Notes under the pieces: generated by a model
Database searches by the model: none
Seen by the model: only the letters and a program-made list of their open reading frames with translations
Told to the model about the DNA's origin: nothing
Made by a program: the position numbers and the translations under genes
Part shown: positions 51,706-62,134 of the stretch, one piece after another
Numbering within the stretch: position 1 is the first letter of the stretch
Layout of the letters: each line of letters begins with the position of its first letter
Source of the DNA: Rhynchopus sp. YZ270_cl-10
Taxonomy: Eukaryota; Euglenozoa; Diplonemea; Diplonemida; Diplonemidae
Length of the DNA: 64,000 nucleotides
Direction of reading: 5' to 3'
Assembly: GCA_964035575.1 (NCBI GenBank)
Contig: OZ037924.1
Coordinates: 868,001-932,000, forward strand

Positions 51706-53016
51706 ATGGCTGATAAATCGTTGGGTCCGGCTTCATATGAAATGCTTTGTGTCGTAGGTGAAGGGACATATGGGAAGGTCTTTCTTGGAGTGGACATGCG
51801 GGAGTACCGAGGGGCAGGGAACCGCCTTCACCGCAGCATGCTGCGCGCAGTGAAACGGGTGAAAAGACTGCCAGAGCTGGAGAGCGAAGGGGTCCCGGTT
51901 ACTACACTGCGGGAAATACAATTTTTGAAGGATATGCGTGAGGAAGGTGCGATTGTGCATCTCCTTGACGTCTGCTTTGATTCGAATATGGAGGATTTGT
52001 TCTTGGTCTTTAACTATGCAGAAAACGACCTGGCAGGGGTGCTTGATACTCATAAGGGGCGTTTTAAAGAGACGGAGGCGAAGTGGGTTGTTCTTCAGGT
52101 TCTTGAAGGGTTGAGTGCAATGCATCGCAGAGGAATCGTTCACCGTGATGTAAAGCCTTCGAATATATTGTATTCGGAAGGTTCCGTTCAATTGTGTGAC
52201 TTCGGATTGGCCAGAAGGGTTTCATCGCATGATCCGAAGAATTGTACTCCACATTGCGTTACGTTGTGGTATCGCCCTCCAGAAATGATTCTTGGGAGTA
52301 CAGAGTATGGAACTGCAGTGGATATTTGGGCAGCTGGTGCACTATGCGCAGAACTATTAACAGGAAGACCTCTTGCGGCTGGGGGAACAGAGGTGGAGCA
52401 GCTTCAACTCCTTTTTGACGTTCTGGGCAGCCCTGTGCAGTCCGAAACTGCGTTTCTCCATTCAGTGGAAAACAATGTGTCATCTACTGGGAGAAAGCTT
52501 CTGCGGCTCGCAACAGAACGTCCAAGCGAATCGATAGAAGATAGGCTAAAAGTTGTAAACTCCTCTCGAGGTGCGGCAGCATTTTGCAGAAAGCTGCTTT
52601 CCTATATTCCAGCAAAAAGGCCATCGGCGTTGGAATGCACAAAGCTAGACTACTTCACAGCAATGCCGCTCCCCGCAGACGCAGCGTTGTTACCCCAATT
52701 CGTTCCGGCACCGTTTGTTTCAAAGAAAAGTCCGTATCACTGTACAAAGCCGAAGGATTTGATAAAAAAGATTCAAAAAGGGTTGAGGCAAAAGATCTGC
52801 GAGGATGAAGACGTTGTGGAGAAGGTGAAGGTGAAGAGGAAGAAGGTTCCGGTTCAGGTGCAGCTGGAGGCGGAGGTGGAGGTGGAGAAGGGGGGAGAGG
52901 AGCAAAAGGATAAGGATAAGGAGAAGGAAAATGTCGAGAAAAAAGACAGCAGCAGCGACGAAGCGTACGACCTCAGTGCACTTCTCAAACCGCGGAAGAA
53001 GAGGCGGAAACAGTAG
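51706..53016 (+). CDS. Cyclin-dependent kinase, CDK10/CDK11-like
   Basis: 436 residues, starting at an ATG after a strong C/T tract. All kinase landmarks are present: glycine loop GEGTYGKV (about 18-25), the ATP lysine in RAVKRVKR, the cyclin-binding helix PVTTLREI (the PSTAIRE position), HRDVKPSN (D148, K150), DFG (D165) and the activation segment ending VTLWYRPPEMILG. The preceding RLPELESEGVPVTTLREI resembles the CDK10/CDK11 group, which acts in transcription and RNA processing, more than cell-cycle CDKs. After the kinase lobe (about residue 310) is an extension with a basic segment (KKIQKGLRQK), a long Glu/Lys/Val-rich charged run (VEKVKVKRKK) and a C-terminal KPRKKRRKQ that should act as a nuclear localisation signal. 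Subfamily is judged from motifs only. Confidence 0.88.
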   Translation: MADKSLGPASYEMLCVVGEGTYGKVFLGVDMREYRGAGNRLHRSMLRAVKRVKRLPELESEGVPVTTLREIQFLKDMREEGAIVHLLDVCFDSNMEDLFLVFNYAENDLAGVLDTHKGRFKETEAKWVVLQVLEGLSAMHRRGIVHRDVKPSNILYSEGSVQLCDFGLARRVSSHDPKNCTPHCVTLWYRPPEMILGSTEYGTAVDIWAAGALCAELLTGRPLAAGGTEVEQLQLLFDVLGSPVQSETAFLHSVENNVSSTGRKLLRLATERPSESIEDRLKVVNSSRGAAAFCRKLLSYIPAKRPSALECTKLDYFTAMPLPADAALLPQFVPAPFVSKKSPYHCTKPKDLIKKIQKGLRQKICEDEDVVEKVKVKRKKVPVQVQLEAEVEVEKGGEEQKDKDKEKENVEKKDSSSDEAYDLSALLKPRKKRRKQ

Positions 53017-53477
53017 ACGAAACGAGACGGGTGGTAAGACGCATCAGCTACTTCAGCAGAAGGAAAAAAGCAGAATTCTATTCTCCGGCTTTTTGGCCGA
53101 CATATTTTTTCACTCTCGAATCTATTCTCAAACACCTATCCCTGTTGAACAATGTATCCTCTCCTTTCTGGTTCTTCATTTTCCCAAAAGCACTCAAAGA
53201 ACGCCACAAATGACTCCAGTTCGCAAATAAAATAGATGCCGAGTTCTAGTGATACCCGTTCGTTGACTGACGAATGGAAGCGGAGGAAGACGTATCAGCG
53301 ATTTCCACGTAACGTGGACGGGTCACGTTGTCAAAGTTTTCAGATGGAAGCACGAAACGGATTTGAGGTCATATTATAAACCCTTTACATGATGCCCAAG
53401 AGGGAGAAATTTCCCTTCCCCTTTTTCACAATACACTCAAATCCAATCAAAAAACAAACAGAAAACAACACAACACA
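53017..53477. other. Intergenic spacer
   Basis: About 460 nt without a convincing gene. CCTTCCCCTTTTTCACAATACAC (53414-53436) is the nearest pyrimidine-rich segment before the next start. Confidence 0.4.
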
Positions 53478-56465
53478 ATGCGGCCCATCTCCGAAGTGCT
53501 TGCCACAGGGAATGGCACCGCCGCACGCTGCATCATGCCCTCCTGCGGCGGTGAGGTCTGGACCGCCGACCGCGAAGGCAACATCATCCTCCGCAACAAC
53601 ACTGGCAAGGAGACCGGCCGGTGGCGCTGCAAGGACGCTGTGGTGTGGGGAATGGCCGCGGCACGGGGCATGGTATGGTGCGGGATGAGCGACGGATGCA
53701 TCCAAATCTTCCAGGGCGGCGACACTGCGAAACGTGGCCACGTACATGAAATCCTTCCCCCTGCATGCATCAGCTACACAAGCGGTGCTTTAAGCCTTGC
53801 CACACACGGAAACAACATCTACGTAGGCTATGGCAACGCTGCGCTCGTCCTTTATGACACCCAAACCTACAAAGCCGCCTCCATCAATAAATCCATAATC
53901 TCCGCCATCCGCGCCGTCACCGCCTCCTTCGACAAAGTCTTCGTAGGAACAAACGACTCCACCCTTCTGGTGCTCGACGCCATCTCGCTTCGGAAGATCG
54001 CCTCCTGGAAGGTCTCCTCCAGCTCCATCCAAGCTGTCGCGATATCAAGCGCAGGCCACGTCTGGTGCGGCACCTCAGAAGGTGAAGTCCGCATTTACTC
54101 CGAAAAGGGGAAGATTTTACACAAAAAGGCTGCCCCAGACACGGCACATCCTCACGGCAGAGCGGTCTCCCAAATTCTTCATGTTCAAGACACAGCGTGG
54201 GTGACTTCCTATGACGGCCGGGTGGAAGTGTATGAAGAGCAGTCGCCGTACAGTTCTTTGGACGCAGTGGTTCCATCCCCTGGTGGTGCACCGAAATACC
54301 GTCCGCGCAGTGGTGCGCTTCTCAAAGCCGATGAATGCCCAGGGGCAGTCCTATCGGCATGCAAGGTGAGCACCCGGCTGCAGGTTGACGTCTGGCTTTC
54401 CTCCTCCGACCACTCCCTTCACAGAGTCTGCTACGAAAAGGACTTTTCGTTGTCGTCGCTACACGACCTACAGAGCCTCCACGACACCATTGGCAGAGTC
54501 ACCGCTGCGCATATGGCAAGCGAGGTCGCCTCTCTCAGTGAAATCAACGCACTCAAGGAGCGGCTCGCTATTGTGGAAAACGAACTCAAACAAAAGCAAC
54601 GTTCCGCAAGAGTCACAGAATGCGAGCGCGACCGCCTGCACGATGCCGTAGTAGAAGCGTTGGTTCTGCTAGGAGGATGCGATGAGCTGGCTACCATCCC
54701 GCCTCTCCAGGCTTTGGGTGAGGTCCAACGGGCTGGCGCCTTTTTAAAGGATTATGTAACCGACGTCACTGCGGAGCGAAACGAACTCAGAATGGAAGTT
54801 GCGCACGTTAAAGCACAGCTGAACAATGTACGTGATATGCTTGACCGCAAGACCTCGCTGAGTGATGACCTGCGCCGCCAGGTAGCGAATGTGACTGCCG
54901 CGTCTCAAGAGATGAGAATGCAGATAGCTCACGACAAACAGAGGTCATACAGAAACGCCATGAGTGTCATGCTTCAAGCACTTTCCGCAGCACTCTACCG
55001 CCGTGGTTATGACAAGCTCGTTGCATTCCGCAACGCACGCCGCCTCACCAGGAACGTCTTACGTGGCCTCAAATCGCGCGCAGACGTGGCACTGCTTGCT
55101 CGAGGGTATTCCTCCCTGAAGGGCTACAAATATGTTGTGCTGAGCAACAGGGCGAAGCAGCTGATGCGGTCGCTCCCCGCAGAGAAGGAGATTCTTGCGT
55201 TAACCTACCGTGTGGAGAGCAGGCACGGCACCCCCGACGTTGCGCAGTTGAGTCCGAATGGGTCCTTTTATGAGGCGCGGTCGCAGTCGTATATGGATTC
55301 GCCACATCACAGTTTGCTGCCTTCGATCTCAGACACATATCGTGGTGTAGGTGATGTGTCTGATGCAAGACTGAAGAGTGCCATGGTGATGAAGCTTGCT
55401 GCTGTAGTGCTGAGTACAACACAAAGCTACACGCTCTGCCGTGCGTGGTGCCATCTCCGACGCTCTGCGGTATCGCGGAAGAAGAATCGGAGAGAGGCAA
55501 GCCTTGTTACCCTCGCGTTGCGTGGCGTGACCGCAGCCTGCACATCGAGGTACTTCAGCAAGCTAACCAGGTACCCTCGTATGAAGCAAAGACAACGTGC
55601 GCGAAGGACCAGCGCCTGGAAGCTGTCGCAGTACACAACAGAGGAGAAGAGGCGGATTTTGTTCAGTGATTGGAAGAAGTGGTCTGCAGCCAGCGTGACG
55701 GAGAAGGGGTCGAAGAAGCTCGAAGGGCGGAGAACCTTTATGGTGGACGCCATGTGGAAGCACATCTGCCTGCGGACGACCTCTGCCTACTACAATAGGT
55801 GGCTGCGCTACCAGATGCGGTGCGTGCAGCAGAAGACACTGCGTTCGCTGCATGAGGACGTCGTCAAGATACAGCACCTCAAGAAGGAGGAGGAGTACGA
55901 CCCCTCGCAGGTCCGCGGGTTCATCATCACGACCCGCGAGCAGATGCTGACAAAGCTGTTCGAGCAGTTCACGGTCTTCCACAAGACCCTCTCCCCACGG
56001 CAGCAGGCAGATGAGGTATGTTGGGAAAATATTTTTCGACCTTTCTGCATTTGCGGAAAATGAATTTTCTTTTTGGTCAGCGTTTGGGTGATAATGGTAC
56101 CCCTAGTGGGGCGATTTTGTCTAAAAAAAAAAAAGAAGAAAAGAAAGCAAAATATTCCTCCAACGCAGGATACGAACAACCACATTGAGCTCACGGAGCA
56201 GGTCAACGAGGCGAAGAAGATCAACTCCTGGATGCTCGAGAACCTGGTCACCAATGCAGAGAAGCTCAGCCTGGGGTACAGCGTCACCTCCCCGGTGGCG
56301 AGGCTGGAGGGCAACAGTCCCTTCTCCTCTCCACGTGGCGAGCGGATTACTGTTAGTGCAGGTCTGGGTGCAAGTGCAGGCGCTGACTCAGGCCGAAGGG
56401 TGAAAACCGGAAAAACAAAAAACGCAACGCATATGAGCCCAAAGAGAGCTCGGACTGCCCTGTGA
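53478..56465 (+). CDS. Beta-propeller protein with coiled coil and Sfi1-like repeats
   Basis: Two exons (53478-56015 and 56169-56465, phase 0, 153-nt intron) give 944 residues. Residues 1 to about 290 are WD40-like blades (EVWTADREGNIILRN; VWCGMSDGCIQIF; HVWCGTSEGEVRIYS; AWVTSYDGRVEVYE). A coiled coil spans about 345-490 (EINALKERLAIVENELKQKQ). From about 500 to 800 there are repeated Trp/Tyr/Leu-centred helices (GYDKLVAFRNARR; GYSSLKGYKYVV; RAWCHLRRSAV; YFSKLTRYPRMK; LFSDWKKWSA; YYNRWLRYQMR) of the Sfi1 type, which bind centrin in basal bodies and spindle poles. A second coiled coil and a basic tail (HMSPKRARTAL) end the protein. A basal-body or flagellar-base role is inferred from the Sfi1-like repeats. 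Confidence 0.78.
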
Positions 56466-57510
56466 AAGGGTAAAAAAGGAGGGAGTTGTCTGATTGTTAT
56501 AGTACCATATGAAAAGCGTCGGGTTGCTTCCGCATACACGGCTGCTTTTTTTTTTTTTTTGCTTTTTGATTTTTTTGCTTTGTTTTGAGAAGAATTACAA
56601 AGTATCGACACACGCTCGAATGAAACAAAGTACACAGTGCCGACACAGGCTTGTGAATGAGGGCCTTTGAAAGGTTTTGAGGTACATCCGTTTCCCCCCC
56701 CTACCCCCACAATTTTTCATTCTTTTTGAGGTGACTAAGCCTTTGAATAAACCAAAGAATAATCTAATCAGACTAAGCCTTTGCTTGGTTACCTTTTTAA
56801 TAATATTTGGTGTGGTACGGACAACCACGGAGAACTGCTAGGGGCTATAGCCCCCTTAACAGAGCACCTTTGGGAGAGCCACGGAGAATCGGTTTGGTGA
56901 TCACACCATTATTATGTCTTGTTTTTCATGACTCAAATGACACAAAAAAAAGCAACACTACAGCACTCCAATAGTTTCGCGTCCAAATCAGTTTGGCGAA
57001 TTTGGGTATTTTGGGGGTAATTTGGCGACTTTTTTTGGACGCCGAATATATTTGGAATACTGTACAGTGCACTTCTGTACTTTGCGTGCCATACCTTCCC
57101 CCGCACTGTTGTCACGTGTGTGCACGAAACAAAGAGGCAGCCACATTCATATGTTTTCAAGTTTTCCTTTCCCTTCCTCTTCTTTTTTCGTTTCTCGTCC
57201 ACCTTCTTCCCCATTTCTCTCTCTACCCCCCTCTACCCCAACTTAAACACACATAAGTTAAAAAACGACGTACCACATTCTTGACATTTTCCTCCCCCCC
57301 CTCTCTCTCTCTCCCCCACAAGCCACCTATTTCTCCACTATTGATGCGATCCTCTTTGGAGCGTGACACATATGCCAAATGGCTTTTACAGCGCACATAA
57401 AGGTGTCTGTACATTCTGCCTTTCTCTGCGCCGGCAGTTTTTTTCTATTCGTTTAGTCTCCTGGAAATTTTCACCTTATGCAACAGAAAAAAAAACAAAA
57501 AAAACCCAAG
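56466..57510. other. Intergenic region
   Basis: No gene is seen. A type A-like fragment lies at 56729-56760 (GAGGTGACTAAGCCTTTGAA) and its CTAAGCCTTTG recurs at 56782-56792. A C/T-rich stretch at 57290-57316 and TTATGCAACAG (57475-57485) precede the next start. Confidence 0.45.
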
Positions 57511-59259
57511 ATGTTGAAACTGAACCGTGTTGTGCTCTCTCAGGCATATGACTATGTGGTTGTGGGTGGAGGAGCTGCTGGCTGCGTTCTTGCCAGCCGT
57601 CTCTCCGAGGATCCTAATGTCTCTGTCTGCATGATCGAGGCCGGCCCGAAGGATGACTCACTTTGGATTAAGATGCCTCTCGGCGTTGCGCAGATCCTTC
57701 CTACCTGGGGGAAGGAGGGCTGGATCAGGTCGATCCCTCAGAAGCTGAATTGGGCGTTCCACGCCGATCCCGAGCCGTACCTGAACAACAGACAGCCCTA
57801 CCAACCAAGGGGGCGCACCCTAGGTGGGAGTTCTTCAATCAACGCGATGCTCTACGTTCGTGGACACAAAGGAGACTACGACCACTGGGAGGAGCTTGGC
57901 AACAAAGGCTGGGGCTGGAAGGAATGCGAGAAGGCCTTCCGCAGCATCGAGGACGGTCTTGGCGCAACGGAAGGCGCAGAGCGCTCCACCCACCTCAATG
58001 TGGAGCGCGGTCGTGACTCCAACCTCGGACTTCACCCCACCATTGTCAAAACCTTCTTGAACAGCTCCGCAGACGTCCTCAACCGCCCCATCAACTATGA
58101 CTACAACAACGGAGACACCGCAGGCCCGGTGGTCTGGGACCGTACTGTGAAGAGAAATGCACGGCACAGTCCGTCCACCGCGTTCATCAGGCCCTTCATG
58201 GAGGAGAGAAAGAATTTGACGGTTCTGACCAACCACCACTGCACCAAGGTTGATGTTGAGGTCGCAGGGGATAAGAAGACTGCAACCGGTGTGCGGTGCG
58301 TCAAGGTCAGCGATGGAGGCAAGCCGAAGTCTGGCGAGGTTCTGATCAAAGCGAACAAACGCGTTGTGATGTCGATGGGCGCGCTGCAGACCCCTCAGGT
58401 CATGCTGCTGTCGGGGATCGGCCCGGAGGAGGAGCTGAAGAAGCACGGCATCACCACTGTGCACCATCTGCCGACTGTTGGCAAGCGTCTTCTCGACCAC
58501 GTTGACGTCGGTGTGTTCCGTGGTATCGACACCACCAAGGGAGTGTCTGACTCAACTGTCACCCCTGGACGTCTTCCCTTCGCCATCAAAGAGCTTCTCA
58601 CGCTTGACTCCAACAACCCCGAAAGCCGTGAAAAGAACCTCTGGGGCGCCCTCCACACAGAATGCGGCTACTTCACCCAATCCGAAACCTCCAAGAAAGC
58701 AGGCGAAACCCGTCCCGACCTCCAGGCGCACTTCTGCGCAGGGCTCGTTCTCGACCACGCTCGCGAGCCTGCCGGCAAGCCAGGGTTCACCACGCTGCTT
58801 TGCCTGCTGTACCCCAAATCCGAGGGTTACGTTGGACTCCGCTCTGCCAACCCTACCGACAAGCCGAAGATCGTCATGAACTATCTGACCCACGAGGAGG
58901 ACAGACAGCGTATGATTGAGGGTGTCCGCGGGGTGGTTGAGGTGCTCAACACGAAGGCCTTCCGTGACATCACCAAGGACGACATGGGCATGTCGTACGA
59001 AGATTCCAAGGATGACAACAAGGTGCTGGAATACCTCCGCGCCAAGTGTGACACGATCTACCATCCCGTGTCCACATGCAGGATGGGAAAAGACGAGACC
59101 AACTCTGTTGTGAACGACCGTCTTTGCGTTCACGGAGTGGACAACCTCATGATTGCCGACGCCTCCGTCTTCCCCTACATCACTGGAGGAAACACCCAGG
59201 CACCCTCGATGATGGTTGGCGAACGTGCTGCGAGATTCATCCAGGCTGGAGAAGCATAG
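57511..59259 (+). CDS. GMC-family FAD oxidoreductase (choline/alcohol dehydrogenase type)
   Basis: 582 residues. The start at 57511 follows the AG at 57484-57485; the in-frame ATG at 57478 would add 11 Lys/Gln-rich residues. The N-terminus carries the FAD dinucleotide motif (VVVGGGAAGCVLASRL, G19-G24) and the acidic ribose-binding residue in CMIEAG. GMC signature 1 is GRTLGGSSSINAMLYVRG and signature 2 is GALQTPQVMLLSGIGP. The C-terminal active site has H518 (YHPVSTCRMG) and N561 (GGNTQAP), the usual His-Asn pair. Length and motifs match bacterial-type choline and alcohol dehydrogenases, which oxidise alcohols to aldehydes using FAD. The exact substrate is not readable. No clear signal peptide is seen; a short N-terminal stretch (MLKLNRVVLSQ) could be part of an organellar signal. 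No intron. Confidence 0.92.
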   Translation: MLKLNRVVLSQAYDYVVVGGGAAGCVLASRLSEDPNVSVCMIEAGPKDDSLWIKMPLGVAQILPTWGKEGWIRSIPQKLNWAFHADPEPYLNNRQPYQPRGRTLGGSSSINAMLYVRGHKGDYDHWEELGNKGWGWKECEKAFRSIEDGLGATEGAERSTHLNVERGRDSNLGLHPTIVKTFLNSSADVLNRPINYDYNNGDTAGPVVWDRTVKRNARHSPSTAFIRPFMEERKNLTVLTNHHCTKVDVEVAGDKKTATGVRCVKVSDGGKPKSGEVLIKANKRVVMSMGALQTPQVMLLSGIGPEEELKKHGITTVHHLPTVGKRLLDHVDVGVFRGIDTTKGVSDSTVTPGRLPFAIKELLTLDSNNPESREKNLWGALHTECGYFTQSETSKKAGETRPDLQAHFCAGLVLDHAREPAGKPGFTTLLCLLYPKSEGYVGLRSANPTDKPKIVMNYLTHEEDRQRMIEGVRGVVEVLNTKAFRDITKDDMGMSYEDSKDDNKVLEYLRAKCDTIYHPVSTCRMGKDETNSVVNDRLCVHGVDNLMIADASVFPYITGGNTQAPSMMVGERAARFIQAGEA

Positions 59260-59588
59260 AAAAGAGAATCGGGGTTTTTTAAATAATATGACGAAGAGGT
59301 AAGGAGACGAGTGCTTCGTTACAATTTTATCCAAAAAAAAGATGTGAAAAAAGTGATGATGTGTTTTGCGTCCTTTTGTTTTACAATTTGACGGATCCAA
59401 AAAACAGAAGCAAAAAGGGGGCAAAATAAAAAAACGCTTTCATTTTTTATTTGTGGCAAAAAATGGGATTTTTTTTTGCTTCTTTCAGCTTCTTGTTTTA
59501 GGGTTAACTTTGTGTTGTGTTTCTTTATTTTATTTTCTTAAAAATGTTGGGAGTAGGTAGCGTGGTGTAGTCCCCTCACTTTATGTGT

Positions 59589-59618
59589 GTATGTGCACGA
59601 GAGGCGTGTTTATCTTTC
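59589..59618 (+). repeat. Hairpin module type B
   Basis: TATGTGCACGAGAGGCGTGT, then TTATCTTTCAA. Loop ACGAGAG with a G.T-containing stem. Confidence 0.55.
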
Positions 59619-60225
59619 AAGTTTTTCTGTACGCATACAGGTTTTCTGCAAGGAAACTCCCCAAGGGGTTCGCTAACCCCCACGGAACGCGAGTGCCTGT
59701 CACGGAGAGTGGCGTTTTGCACTATCTGCTTTACCTTTACCTTTTTCTTTTTTTTTTGAAAATTTTTTAAAAAAATGTGTCAAAAAAATCCCAAAGAATG
59801 CTTCGCACTGCGGTCTGCATAGCTGGGCTGCAGTGTGTAGAAATGGCAAAAAAAGAAGGGGGAAAGGGTGAGGACTGAGCATCCTTTTAAAAAATGGCGT
59901 CATTGCTGTCCACAGCAGGCTGCCAGTATTTCAAGGTCTTCACTTTATATTTTTTTTTGTCACGACTACACCTGAAGGGTTTGGGAGACCTTTGGCAGTA
60001 AAACAAAAAAAAAAAAAAACAAAAAAAGACAAACAAAAAAACCAACGAACATAAAAAAAGCAACGTTTCTACATAAAAAAATTCATAGATTCTAAGAATA
60101 GAAAAATAACCCCGGTAAGAGTGTTCGAGCATAGCTATGATTTTTCTGTTGTAGCTCTCGGCCTTTTTCCCTTTTTTTCCCTTTCTTTGTTTTTTTCTCT
60201 CTCTTTTTTTTCTCTTTTTTTTCGG

Positions 60226-60256
60226 AAGATTTATGTGCGCGAGGCACATTCATCTT
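60226..60256 (+). repeat. Hairpin module type B
   Basis: Outer AAGAT/ATCTT, inner ATGTGC/GCACAT (6 bp perfect), loop GCGAG. It follows a long pyrimidine run. Confidence 0.6.
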
Positions 60257-60349
60257 TGTGTTGTGTCTCTCTGTACAGTGTGATTTTCAGTCTGCCCCTC
60301 CCCTTCCCTCGGTCGTTTTGCAAAAAAAAAAAATAAAGCGAGGTTGATA

Positions 60350-60395
60350 TAGTGGAGTTCATCCTCGGGTGTCTACACTAATACAACCAAGTTTT
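60350..60395 (+). repeat. Module type F
   Basis: TAGTGGAGTTCATCCTCGGG, then TGTCTACACTAATACAACC. TAGTGGAG and CTACACTA form the outer stem with one mismatch. A nearly identical copy is at 61147-61197 and an inverted one at 14161-14189. Confidence 0.65.
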
Positions 60396-60630
60396 TTTTA
60401 AAAAGGAATTGTCTCAACCCACTTAAACTGTGAAAATACAATGCCAATAAAGAGCTAGACAGAAGTAAGCCAAAGTGAAACTACAAAAAGTAAAATTAGA
60501 AAGTCAAGCCATTTACTTCACTGTCGTGTTTGTAAGTATCCTAGCTTCCCTTTGGGTGGCGTTGAGAACGAGAACCTATTTCGGTAGGCGATTGTCGATA
60601 TTGCAAAAAAAAAAGTAACGGTGCAGCATG

Positions 60631-60810
60631 CTATACATACGGGCCGAGTCAGGGCCGACTCAGCCTGAGTTTTGGCTGAGCCCAGGCTGAGTTATATTTA
60701 CCGGACTGAGTCCAGACTGATTCGAGAGGCTGAGTGAGTCAGTCCAGACTGGCTGGACTCAGTCCGGAGTATTTTCCCGACTCGGTCCGTACGCAGAGTA
60801 GGGTATAGGC
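60631..60810. repeat. Palindromic GACTCAG-rich element
   Basis: The ends GGGCCGAGTC and GACTCGGTCC face each other, inside an outer CTATAC/GTATAG pair. The interior repeats GGACTGAGTCCAGACTG-like words in both orientations, so nearly the whole 180 bp can fold on itself. No target-site duplication was identified. Confidence 0.65.
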
Positions 60811-61146
60811 AAGGAATCTTTTTTTACCCACGGAGCATCAGTCATCATGCACCAATGATTATTGTCTCTTCTCTCTTAGTGTTGTCTTTAAAATAAGACG
60901 TCTGCATGGTCAACAAACCATGCGGTGTAATAAAAACCCCCCCCTCTCCCAACCCAAAGCGTCACCCCCTTAACAAATGACTGTTTTTAAAAAGTCTTGT
61001 CCTATCTGTGTTTTCATTTTTTTTTTTTTCGTAATTTTTTTTTTGGCTGTCAACGTAAAGTGATGTAGACCGTATTAACGATCTATTGAAGCCATTCCAT
61101 GATATTCGCTCCCGAACTGTACATCATCTAAAAAAAACTTAAAAAA

Positions 61147-61197
61147 TAGTGGAGTTCATCTTCGGGTGTCTACACTAAAATAACCAAGTTTTCAAAC
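61147..61197 (+). repeat. Module type F
   Basis: TAGTGGAGTTCATCTTCGGG, then TGTCTACACTAAAATAACC and TTTTCAAA. Confidence 0.65.
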
Positions 61198-62134
61198 TAA
61201 AAAAAAAAAACTGATTCAGAGCAGAGACCTCCCCTCCCCTTAACCTTGATGTGTGCCGAAGGGCGTCCATCTTGTCAGCAATCTGGTTGATTTTAAAAAA
61301 AACGAAAGTAAATCAAACAAAGTCATAGTGGAGGAGACGTGACTGACTGTCCAACGATCTTTTTTTTTTTTTTGAGATTTCTTTTTCGGTTATCTGAGAA
61401 AGGGCGCTCCTTCAGGGGGCTTTTTTTTTCTTCCGATCCTGAATTCGGTGTTGTGGTCACCGTACCAAAGGTACACTGTCATCTTACAGAACTATTATTT
61501 TTTTCTTTCAAAAGGTGGATACCGCCCCCCCTCTGCCTTCAGCCTTTCTTCTTCATGGTAACTCAGCAGAGGCTGATAACACTTTACCAGCTTTTTTTTC
61601 CCCTTTTCATTTTAATGCAAAAAAAAGCGACCATTATTTTATTCTCCCCCACACAAACGCAGGCCACCGTTGTTGTTGTTTTCTTTGACCCCCCCTCTCT
61701 AACACTGCGGATGCAAAATCAAATGGGCCGGGAGCCCCGCGCCCATTTTATTTTACACAAAATGTGTTGCAAGAAAAAGAGGGGTTGGGGCAAAGGTGCT
61801 CGTTCACATCCCCCAGTGCCCCTCTCTCTCTCTCTCGCTCTCTCGAACCTTCCCCCCAAAAAACTCCCCTTCCTGTTTCAAACGTAACAACTAAAAAGTT
61901 GAAAGACAAAAAAAAGGGGGGTTTTTTTTAACCTGTATTCATTCTCTCTCATTTTAGCTATGTGGTAGTGTGTATTCTTTTTGTTCGCATTGGCCGGCCC
62001 TCTTCTTTGATGAAATTGGCAGTGTGCATCTCTTGAGAAGTATCGACCTCTCTTGGTTGAGCAGTGTGTACGCAGATTTTGTCTGCTGTAGTTTACCCAC
62101 CACAATTCACCAGATCATTTGTCTTTTCTCTACA

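Larger units (their letters stand above)
59260..62134. other. Intergenic region of about 2.9 kb with repeats
   Basis: No gene is recognised. It holds type B hairpins (59589-59618, 60226-60256), type F modules (60350-60395, 61147-61197), one arm of the 37733-type element (60501-60528), a type E motif (about 60583-60600) and a large palindromic element (60631-60810). A T-rich stretch (61920-61960) lies upstream of the next gene. Confidence 0.55.

Noticed and set aside
61339-61887. 182-codon plus-strand frame before the SGNH genes
   Set aside because: It is composed of homopolymer and pyrimidine-rich DNA with no domain, coiled coil or coherent composition.
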